A model generated the notes under the pieces. That model was not told the origin of the DNA, did no database searches, and saw only the letters and a program-made list of their open reading frames with translations. This document shows, one piece after another, positions 1 through 6,198 of a stretch of 6,198 nt of DNA (position 1 is its first letter; every line of letters begins with the position of its first letter). Source of the DNA: Mycoplasmataceae bacterium (GTDB lineage: Bacteria > Bacillota_I > Bacilli_A > Mycoplasmatales > Hepatoplasmataceae). Made by a program: the position numbers and the translations under genes. Location of the stretch: contig JABSQD010000029.1 in the NCBI GenBank assembly GCA_013214765.1, positions 1 through 6,198 of the forward strand, given 5' to 3'.

Positions 1-639
1 TTTGTTTACATCATATTTAACTGAAATTTTATCTTTAGTTTTATTACTGACAACATTTTTTTTATCATAAACATACAGTTTGTATCCTTTATAAAAACAC
101 ATCGATAAGTTATCTAAATATTCTTCATAAGGAACATCGTCTATCGTTTTATAATTACTAACAAATAACATATAATGAGAATCATCATAATGATGAACTC
201 CTAATCTTAATCCATGTTTTTTGTTATTTAATATATCAATTTCTTCTAATTCATCAAATGCTCTATGAAAAGTTAATTTCATATCTCCTTTAGATCTAAT
301 TACTCTCTTTAAGTCTTTATAGTTTATTCTTAATTTTTCATTCTTGTTTTTTAATAAAGATCCAAATACTATTCCTTCTGGATTTATATCTTTTAAATTT
401 TTTATATATTTAATATGGTTATCCATTGTTTTTGTATTATATATAAACGATTCATCCGTATCTCTTATCATAACTCTAACTGGTATAGAAACAGAACTCA
501 CAACTTTTTTTACTAAATCTAGCGGCGGTGTTAAGCCACCTCTAAATAAATCTACAACAAGTTCTATTCTATCTGCTCCTGCTTGTTCGATTTTTTTAGC
601 ATCTTCTATTGTCCAAGCTATAATTTCTAACTTTATCAT
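1..639 (-). CDS. cutC: CutC-family protein, partial (3' end outside window), with atypical C-terminal half
   Basis: The frame is open from the ATG at 639 to the window edge, giving 213 residues without a stop. The N-terminal half matches the CutC TIM-barrel family: a start of the type M-x-K-L-E-I-I-A, then GADRIEL (about residues 24-30), GGLTPPLDL (about 34-42), VMIRDTDESF (about 56-65), GIVFGSL (about 90-96) and LTFHRAFDEL at about 122-131. CutC has been linked to copper homeostasis in E. coli, but its biochemical role is unsettled. After FHRAFD the family normally continues to a conserved R-(I/V)-LTSG segment. Here residues from about 135 on (DILNNKKHGLRLGVHHYDD and onward, rich in Tyr, Asp and Lys) do not resemble CutC. 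The other two minus-strand frames hit stops at once, so a simple frameshift does not explain this. The only Trp (residue 9) is TGG, and CCG, TCG and ACG codons are more frequent than in the neighbouring genes. The start has no Shine-Dalgarno but sits just below a TATAAT box. Family assignment is firm for the first half only. Confidence 0.8.
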   Translation of the reverse strand, partial: MIKLEIIAWTIEDAKKIEQAGADRIELVVDLFRGGLTPPLDLVKKVVSSVSIPVRVMIRDTDESFIYNTKTMDNHIKYIKNLKDINPEGIVFGSLLKNKNEKLRINYKDLKRVIRSKGDMKLTFHRAFDELEEIDILNNKKHGLRLGVHHYDDSHYMLFVSNYKTIDDVPYEEYLDNLSMCFYKGYKLYVYDKKNVVSNKTKDKISVKYDVNK

Positions 640-651
640 AATTATATTATA
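640..651 (-). promoter_or_regulatory. -10 box placed for a leaderless cutC transcript
   Basis: On the minus strand TATAAT (651 to 646) is followed by six bases and then the ATG at 639. A start site about 7 nt below the -10 would fall on or next to the A of the ATG, so the mRNA would have essentially no leader. This fits the absence of any AGGAG-like sequence upstream. A second overlapping TATAAT (646 to 641) is too close to the ATG to serve. No good -35 is visible. The placement is seen in the sequence; leaderless translation is inferred. Confidence 0.45.
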
Positions 652-714
652 ACTAAAAGAAAAAAAATCATATTAGAATAATCTATTGCTAAATAATAAT
701 TTGAAAAAAAATAT

Positions 715-742
715 AAAAAAACAATCAATTTAACTTGATTGT
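715..742 (-). terminator. Intrinsic terminator of the PTS gene
   Basis: An 8-bp perfect stem (721-728 pairing with 735-742, ACAATCAA/TTGATTGT) has a 6-nt loop. Read on the minus strand it begins 14 nt after the PTS stop codon and is followed directly by a run of seven T residues (complement of 715-721). This is the classic Rho-independent layout. It separates the PTS gene from the downstream CutC-like gene, which has its own -10 box. Confidence 0.85.
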
Positions 743-756
743 CTAAAATATATATT

Positions 757-2715
757 TTATTTTTCGGAAAGTAATCTTTTAATTTCATTAGCGATTACTT
801 CTGAATCAGGACCAATAACTAATTGATAAGCTTTTTTACCAACTTTAATAGCACCTGTATATCCAATTTTAATAGCTTCATCTTTGTCAAAACTAGAATT
901 ATCTTTAACTGTAAGTCTAACTCTTGTAATACAATTTTCAACTTTTTCAATATTTTCTGCACCTACATGTTTAATTGTAGATTTAGCCATTTTTTCTAAT
1001 TTGGATGATATCTTTCCTTTTCTTTGTTTTTTAGAAAGTTTTGTTTTACCTTTTTTATCTTCTTGTCCTTGTACTAAACCTGCAATATTTCCATTTCTTC
1101 CTGGTGTAGATATATTTAATTTTTCTATTAAGAAATAAACTGCCAATCCATTAATAATAAACGCTATCGCTCCAATAATAATCATTTCTAATATTGCTCA
1201 ATTACCTGCATAAGATAATAAACCAACTTGTCCTCCTATTATTGATAATATAAAGTCAATAGCTCCTGCTGAGAATCCAAATCCAATAGAAATATTTAAT
1301 AAAACAGTTATCATTCCTCATATTGATGATAATGCTGCATAAGTTACATAAATAAGTGGTGATATAAACATAAATGCAAATTCTAATGGTTCTGTTATAC
1401 CTGTTAAAAATGCAACTGCTGCTGCTGAACCCATAAATGCTCAAACAGCTTTTTTATGTTCTTTTTCAGATTTTAGAGCTATAGCTATACCAATTGCTGG
1501 TAATCCAAACATCATTGTTGGAAAGAAACCTGATTGATACATTCCAATTCTAGCATCTATCAATTGATCAAGACCATCTGCTGCTGATAAAGTTCCAGTT
1601 GCTTGTACTAATTCGTATTTATTCATATCAACAAAAAATTCAACTAAACTACCATTAAAAATTCATGATAATTTAGCACCATCCTTTATTAATGAATATG
1701 AAATTAAATCTCCTAAAGCAAGTTGTGCTGTATCATTAATTCCTGTTCCAGTAATAAATAATTGTGATCCATTAACTAAAACTGGTGCTTGAAATCAAAA
1801 GTATGAGTTAAGAACTTGATGTAATCCAAATGGAATTAATAATCTATTTGCAAATGTATATAATCCTGCTCCAATAGCTGGAACATGAGAAATTCCTAAT
1901 GAAAAGTAAACAAGTGTAATACTTATTCATGGTCATATAATTGCGAAACCAAATGCAACTAAAATCATTAATACTAAAGTAACAATCGGAACAAATCTTC
2001 TTCCTGAAAAGAATCCTAAAGCTGGATGTAATCTAACATTACTAAATCTATCATATAATACTGCTGAAACTAAACCAACTACCATACCGCCAAATACTCC
2101 AAAATTTATTAATCATGTTGTTGTGGCTCCTCCTGATAATGCGTCTGTTCTTACAAAAATATTAAGAAATAGAACATCTGAAAAATATTTACTAGATTCT
2201 CCAATAGATACATCAGGATTCGTTACTCCTCAAGTTTCTCCTCCTTGACTAGCTCCCATCATATTTCCTGCTGCGTCATAACTAATTGTTAACCCATTAC
2301 CTAAATTTACATTTTGATATAAAAGAGTCGACATTGAATCTTTATTTTGTGCTAAACCAACAAGAGCAAAATATCCAATTGCAGCAACTAGTGCAACTTC
2401 TCCTCTGTTTTCATCAGCAAATCCAAAAGCAATTCCAATACCAAATATAAGCGGTAATCAATCAAACACTTGTTGACCAGGTGTTTGTACAATAAATCCT
2501 AATCAATAAGCAAATTGTTCTCCACCATTACCTGCCATATCACCATAAGAACCAATAAATGCACCAATACGCATTAATAAGGCTGCTGCTGGTAAAGTAG
2601 CAATAGGAAAAATTAATGATTTACCAATATTTTGTAAAATAGCCATAGGGGCTCATTTTGATTCATTTTTTATTTTTGTCTTTGTTTTTGTTTTTGGTAA
2701 ATTATTTTTTATCAT
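757..2715 (-). CDS. PTS sugar permease IIC-IIB, glucose/N-acetylglucosamine family (PtsG/NagE type)
   Basis: This 652-residue membrane protein should import a hexose or amino sugar and phosphorylate it, taking phosphate from a IIA protein. The IIC part shows several hydrophobic segments and family motifs: FFSGRRFVPI (235-244), NRLLIPFGLHQVLN (from 290, His299), GFFPTMMFGLPA (from about 391) and GITEPLEF (439-446). The FSGRR, NRLLIP and GFFP motifs resemble NagE/NagP more than glucose PtsG, so GlcNAc is somewhat favoured, but the substrate is not settled. A Lys-rich linker (about 545-575) leads to a IIB domain with NCITRVRLTV, whose phosphorylated Cys is residue 595. No IIA domain follows, so a separate IIA is needed. 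The IIC part is longer than usual, with extra stretches near 126-190 and 310-390. About a dozen Trp codons, including residue 21, are TGA. The ATG at 2715 follows AGAAAGGA at a long 13-nt spacing. Met24 is an alternative start, but it lacks a ribosome site as good. Confidence 0.9.
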
Positions 2716-2860
2716 AATCGTTTTTTTATCCTTTCTATAATATTAAATAAAATATAATTATTATTTTAATCACATATAAATTATATTATATTATATTTAT
2801 ATTAAGAATAAATATATGCTATTGTATATACTAATAGTATTATTGTAATAATATTTAATT
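2716..2860 (-). promoter_or_regulatory. Intergenic region with probable promoter of the PTS gene
   Basis: This 145-bp, almost pure A/T gap separates fmt from the PTS gene. On the minus strand it holds three overlapping TATAAT hexamers at 5-bp steps (2795-2780), which would give a leader of about 60 nt or slightly more. The best -35 candidate for the lowest box is TTCTTA (2808-2803), a weak match. Upstream lie two small palindromes, 2828-2840 (6-bp arms around one base) and 2838-2853 (7-bp arms around GT). They could be an operator or a weak fmt 3' hairpin, but neither has a T-run and A/T-rich palindromes arise often by chance. I see no recognisable catabolite-repression or antiterminator site. 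Confidence 0.4.
2729..2736 (-). promoter_or_regulatory. Ribosome binding site of the PTS gene
   Basis: Minus-strand AGAAAGGA lies 13 nt above the ATG at 2715. The match to the anti-Shine-Dalgarno is good but the spacing is longer than the usual 5-9 nt. An ATT codon directly before the ATG would give a 10-nt spacing, but I prefer the ATG. Confidence 0.55.
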
Positions 2861-3793
2861 TTATGAAAAAATATCACCAACATTTATAATATCTAACTTA
2901 CAAAAAATATTTGTAGATGTTTTTTTATTTCCTTCAATAGTAATTTCTTTTATATTAATTAATCCATCACCAGTCGCAACTTGAATTCCATCAGAATCTA
3001 AAATCATAATTCTTCCTGGTTCATAAGAACAAAATATATTTTCTGATATTACAGCAGAATGGATTTTTATAATTTTTCCATTAATTTTTGATCATGCTCC
3101 TGGTTTAGAAGTTAATCCTCTAATTTGGTTTAAAACTTCTTGGGTTTTTTTAGAAAAATCTACTTTTGCATCTTGTTTTTTAATATTCATTCAAAAACTA
3201 ACTTTTGATTTATCTTGAGGAATAGATTTTTCTCCATCATTAATTTTAACTATACTTAAAGCTGTTTTTTCAAAAATCAAATTAGACATCTTATCAAATA
3301 AAGTATCTACTGTATCATCTATATTTATTTTTATTTCATATTGAGAGTAATAATTACCAGCATCCATTTCTGAAATCATTTCCATAATAGAAATTCCTGT
3401 TTTTTTCTTTCCATTAATAATAGCTCAATGTATAGGTGCTCCTCCCCTACCTTCAGGAAGTAAAGAACCATGTATATTTAATGATTTAAATTTTGGTAAT
3501 GATAATATTTCATCAGATAAAAACTGACCAAATGCACATGTAATTATATAATCAAATTTATATTTTTTTAATTCATTGACATCTTTGTTAATTGACGAAG
3601 TTTTAATTATATTTAATTTATTTTTTTGTGCTAATTCTGCCACAGGAGAAGGTTGTAAGATAGAATGAGACCTTCCTATTTTTTTATCTGGATTAGTAAC
3701 AACAACCATTATTTTAATATTTTCATGATTTATTAAAGATTGTAATGCTGCCGCTCCTATTAAAGGAGTTCCTAAAAATGCTACTTTTATCAT
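2861..3793 (-). CDS. fmt: Methionyl-tRNA formyltransferase
   Basis: This 310-residue enzyme transfers a formyl group from 10-formyl-tetrahydrofolate to the amino group of Met-tRNA(fMet), making the initiator tRNA in the cytosol. The length is close to the family norm of about 315. The N-terminal Rossmann-like domain opens with VAFLGTP (4-10) and has the NPDKKIGR loop (34-41) and PSPVAELA (about 48-55). The active-site region NIHGSLLPEGRGGAPIHW (106-123) and the M-D-A-G motif provide Asn106, His108 and Asp144, matching the catalytic Asn/His/Asp of E. coli Fmt. The usual SLLPRWRG is SLLPEGRG here, a mild deviation. The C-terminal tRNA-binding domain (about 203-310) carries IRGLTSKPGAWSK, the counterpart of the family's R-A-L-x-P-x-P-G-A-W. 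Trp123, Trp201 and Trp234 are all encoded by TGA. The ATG at 3793 is supported by AAGAAGGA 11 nt upstream. It lies 80 bp below the nuclease gene on the same strand; peptide deformylase, a common partner, is not in the window. Confidence 0.96.
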
Positions 3794-3804
3794 AATTTAT
3801 TTTT

Positions 3805-3812
3805 TCCTTCTT
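3805..3812 (-). promoter_or_regulatory. Ribosome binding site of fmt
   Basis: Minus-strand AAGAAGGA lies 11 nt above the ATG at 3793 and supports that start. It lies in an 80-bp gap (3794-3873) that also holds a TATAAT hexamer (3847-3842) without a good -35. fmt may therefore have its own weak promoter or be read through from the nuclease gene; no clear terminator separates them. Confidence 0.65.
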
Positions 3813-3873
3813 AAAAACATATTTTATATTTTGATTTTATCATTATATTCTTATAATAATTTTATTTATTATT

Positions 3874-5769
3874 TTAAAATTTTATATTTTTTAACTTTTG
3901 AAGAATTGCAACCATTAACAAAGTATCATATTTACAATATTTAAGCATATCATTTCTAATATTTTTTCATTCAATATCTCCTTCTATTGAATTACTTCTT
4001 AATCATTTTTTTGCTTGAGCAGAAGATTGATCTCCTTTTTGAACATTATTAAGATTTTTATAATTAATTTTTGGTTCGAAATGGGGACCCACAGCTTTAA
4101 TAGATGAAGAACCATGTAAATCTTTATGATAATAAAATTTAAATTTGAATGTTTCTTCTAAATCAACTGTTTCATCATGAACTTTCATTAATATATTATA
4201 TTGATTATCATTTAATAAATCATAATCCATTTCCTTAATTATAGATTTTTCAAAAGACATATTTCAAGAAACATAAACACCTTCTCCGTATTCTAAAAAC
4301 ACATTAGAAAACTCTACTCAAAAATCTTTAGTAAATCCTTCTTTTTTTTCTACTAATCATTCTTTATGAAAAATATTTTTTCCTGTTTCTCAATTAAAAT
4401 CAGTAGGATCAGTAATGATATGAACTGAAAATTGATAAGGAACTTGTTGATATGGTCTTGTTCTCTCAATTAAAGGATTAGCAAGATTAGCCGTTTCGAA
4501 ATCATACATATATATAGGACCATTTTTATATTTTGATAATTCTTGTTTGATTCCTTCGGTATGAAGTAAAGATTCTTCTAAATTTACAAAATGTTTTTGA
4601 ATTAAGGTTTTATATTTCAATTCTCTTGGTTTAGATTTTAAAAATAAATTAATGTATTTTTGAGTATTTTGTTCATCGTTAGAATCCACATTCATATATT
4701 TAGGAGTAATTATTGATATTGGAGTTTCTTGAATAGTTTTAATATTTTTATTATTAAATAATTCAAGTTTATTTGATATTTTAAAATTTTTAATATCAAA
4801 AATAGAATCTTTTTCTTCTACTCCATTTATTTTTAATACTCAAGGCATATAATCAGATTTCAAAAAATCTCAGTTTCTTTTTTCTAAACCTGTTATTGGA
4901 GCTTTATCTAATAATTGAATATTTTTTATCTTTTCTAATATTTTATTAAAATTATTTACATATTGAATTCTTTCTATATCGTCAAAAAAATCTTGAAATG
5001 AATTTCAACCTTTTTTAGTAATATTTGCATCTTCACTTAATTCTCCATATCCAAAACCAGCATATAACATTTGTTCCTGGATAGTTCAACTAATATTATT
5101 TTTCTTTTGTGGTTTTGCAGTCAAAGTAAGAAAAATTGGAGTTTCAACAAATAATTTAAGTGCCTTTTCAAGCATAGTTAATTTATGATTATGAACATAC
5201 ATACTATCTAAAATTAATAATGTATATTGTCATTTTCAATTAGAATTTATCATTTCTATTAAAGTTTTTTGAAAAAATAAATCTCAAGCATGAATTTCTT
5301 TCGGAACTGAAACAGCCTTAACTTCCACAACTTTATATGTGTCTCCTGTTTTAATTAAAATATCTGTTCTAATAAAAAAATTATTATAACCAAATGTAGC
5401 TTCGAAAATAATATAATCATCTTCAGATTCTAAAAATTGTTTTGTATAAGCAACATTTTCTAAATTAGTTATTTTATTAATAGTTGCTACTTTATGTTTT
5501 GGATACGAACCTTTAGCTCACTCTTCCGCAAATTTTCCAATACCAATACCAGAAATAATTTGATCAGGAATGTCATCTCTTTTTTCTCTAACTTCTGTTT
5601 CATCTTTATCATTATCTACAAATCTTCAAGGTGTTAATTTTTCTAATTGCTTCGATTCTTGAGCAGCTAATTGATAATTTTCATTGCAGGTTAATCAAGC
5701 AAATACGTCTCCTTTAAGATAATTAAGAAATGCATATTTATTTAAATTTAGCTTTTTTATTTGCTTCAT
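3874..5769 (-). CDS. RecB/Cas4-like nuclease fused to a DUF2779 DEDD exonuclease-like domain
   Basis: This 631-residue protein appears to carry two nuclease folds; its cellular role is unknown. The N-terminal half fits the RecB-like PD-(D/E)XK family: the segment SGIGIGKFAEEWAKG (about 92-106), IIFEATF (Glu123), Asp136 in RTDILI, Glu149 and Lys151 in VVEVKAV, and DLFFQ (Gln167). The C-terminal half matches DUF2779: YMYDFETANLANP with Asp423 and Glu425, then RTRPYQQVPYQFSVH, NMSFEKS (503-509), the HGSSSIKAVGP stretch, and YCKYDT with Tyr611 and Asp615. Together these look like the Exo I, II and III motifs of a DEDDy exonuclease. The only cysteines are C28 and C612, so an iron-sulfur cluster, which related RecB/Cas4-type nucleases often carry, is not possible in the usual form; the first expected Cys position is Gly20. 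All of the roughly 17 Trp codons are TGA. The ATG at 5769 lacks a well-spaced Shine-Dalgarno and sits 6 nt below a TATAAT box. It is divergent from rpsT. Confidence 0.88.
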
Positions 5770-5784
5770 AATTTAATTATAACA
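5770..5784 (-). promoter_or_regulatory. Extended -10 promoter placed for a leaderless nuclease transcript
   Basis: On the minus strand the sequence TGTTATAAT (5784 to 5776) is an exact extended -10 element (TGn plus TATAAT). Six bases later comes the ATG at 5769, so transcription would start at or beside the ATG. An AGGA lies about 15 nt above the ATG, overlapping the promoter, too far away to act as a ribosome site. No strong -35 is visible, which is typical of extended -10 promoters. The leaderless reading is inferred from spacing. Confidence 0.55.
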
Positions 5785-5808
5785 TCCTAATTTCGGCTAA
5801 TTTTAATA

Positions 5809-5814
5809 TATAAT
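5809..5814 (+). promoter_or_regulatory. -10 box of rpsT
   Basis: A plus-strand TATAAT at 5809-5814 would start transcription near 5821, giving a leader of about 24 nt before the rpsT ATG. No convincing -35 is seen 16-18 bp upstream (CCTAAT region). It lies in the same 75-bp gap as the opposite promoter of the nuclease gene. Confidence 0.5.
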
Positions 5815-5833
5815 GTATAAGATAAGAAAATAT

Positions 5834-5839
5834 AAGGAG
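5834..5839 (+). promoter_or_regulatory. Ribosome binding site of rpsT
   Basis: AAGGAG with a 5-nt spacer to the ATG at 5845 is the strongest Shine-Dalgarno in the window, as expected for a highly expressed ribosomal protein gene. Confidence 0.85.
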
Positions 5840-5844
5840 AGTTT

Positions 5845-6081
5845 ATGGCAAACATTAAATCCAAAGAAAAATCAAGAAAACAAGATGATAAAAGAGAATT
5901 GAGAAATAAATCATTAAAATCTGAAATTAAAACTGCTATGAAAAAAGCAAATATTGAAAAAACTTCTGCTACAGTAAATAAAGCTATTAAATTTATTGAC
6001 AATGCTATTACTTCAGGTGTAATTCATAAAAATAAAGCAAATAGACTTAAATCAAAAATACATTTAATTAAAGCTAAGTAA
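5845..6081 (+). CDS. rpsT: 30S ribosomal protein S20
   Basis: This 78-residue, very basic protein binds 16S rRNA and helps assemble the small subunit. It opens with the S20 signature MANIKSKEKS, is dominated by Lys and Arg spaced through long helices, and has the family's C-terminal pattern of G-V-I-H-K-N-K-A-N-R-L-K-S (about residues 58-70). S20 is usually 80-90 residues, so this one is slightly short but complete. It contains no Trp. It starts below a strong AAGGAG, is divergent from the nuclease gene, and appears to be transcribed alone because a terminator hairpin overlaps its stop codon. Confidence 0.95.
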   Translation: MANIKSKEKSRKQDDKRELRNKSLKSEIKTAMKKANIEKTSATVNKAIKFIDNAITSGVIHKNKANRLKSKIHLIKAK

Positions 6082-6130
6082 TACTTAAATAAAAAAAGAG
6101 TGATATTCACTCTTTTTTTATTTAAGTATT
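6080..6130 (+). terminator. Long perfect terminator hairpin after rpsT, probably bidirectional
   Basis: The arms at 6080-6103 and 6107-6130 are perfect 24-bp inverted repeats around a 3-nt TAT loop. The core is GAGTGA/TCACTC, flanked inward-to-outward by seven A residues on the left and seven T residues on the right, so each strand has a G+C-containing stem followed by a T-run. The stem begins inside the rpsT TAA stop codon. The symmetry means it could also stop a convergent minus-strand transcript coming from beyond the right edge. The remaining 68 bases (6131-6198) are A/T-rich and hold no feature I can support. Confidence 0.9.
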
Positions 6131-6198
6131 CTCATTCTATTATCTTATATAAATTTTATTTAAATTAATTATATTAACAAAATAATTATTCATTATAA

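Noticed and set aside
344..652. Plus-strand open frame of 102 codons opposite the CutC-like gene.
   Set aside because: It lies antisense to clear CutC motifs, lacks a good Shine-Dalgarno and shows only low-complexity hydrophobic composition.
884..1138. Plus-strand open frame of 84 codons opposite the IIB-encoding part of the PTS gene.
   Set aside because: It is the antisense shadow of a conserved coding region, has no ribosome binding site and matches no family I recognise.
757..1626. Several short minus-strand open frames that could be taken as separate small genes in the PTS, fmt and nuclease regions.
   Set aside because: Under genetic code 4 they join into single long frames. The apparent breaks are TGA codons at positions where the families have Trp, for example fmt residue 123 after GGAPIH, so these are not broken genes or pseudogenes.
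2828..2853. Two adjacent A/T palindromes considered as an fmt terminator or an operator for the PTS gene.
   Set aside because: The stems are 6-7 bp and nearly all A/T, with no T-run after them on the minus strand. Such palindromes are expected by chance at this composition, so they are only mentioned in the intergenic entry.
5787..6002. Minus-strand open frame of 71 codons across the start of rpsT.
   Set aside because: It overlaps the conserved S20 gene on the opposite strand and covers the divergent promoter region.
6143..6198. Minus-strand frame open for 18 codons at the right edge, possibly the tail of a convergent gene.
   Set aside because: It is too short and too A/T-biased (Asn, Ile, Tyr only) to tell from chance, and the window ends before any test is possible.

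Overview
The window looks like a piece of a Mollicutes genome (Spiroplasma, Entomoplasma, Mesoplasma or Mycoplasma type). The DNA is very A+T rich. Three long minus-strand genes read through only if UGA encodes tryptophan (genetic code 4), and the UGA codons fall at conserved Trp positions in known families. The genus cannot be fixed from this sequence alone.

Layout from right to left, which is the direction of transcription for most of the window. A divergent 75-bp promoter region (5770-5844) separates rpsT (ribosomal protein S20, plus strand) from four co-directional minus-strand genes. The first is a 631-residue two-nuclease protein with an N-terminal RecB/Cas4-like PD-(D/E)XK domain and a C-terminal DUF2779 DEDD exonuclease-like domain. 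Next is fmt, methionyl-tRNA formyltransferase. Third is a 652-residue PTS sugar permease (IIC-IIB) of the glucose/N-acetylglucosamine family. Last is a CutC-like gene that runs off the left edge. The PTS gene ends in a clear intrinsic terminator, and rpsT ends in an unusually long perfect hairpin that could act on both strands. No gene-free stretch exceeds 150 bp.

The genes do not form one pathway. S20 and Fmt serve translation (30S assembly; initiator tRNA formylation). The PTS permease imports and phosphorylates a hexose or amino sugar and needs HPr, enzyme I and a separate IIA protein, none of which is here. The nuclease has no known role, and CutC's role is debated.

There is no sign of mobile elements, CRISPR arrays or RNA genes, and I found no convincing new multi-gene system. 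The points most worth a second look are: the CutC protein, whose second half does not look like CutC; the nuclease, which has lost the cysteines I would expect from an iron-sulfur cluster in its family; and two genes whose TATAAT boxes sit exactly 6 nt before the ATG, which suggests leaderless mRNAs.
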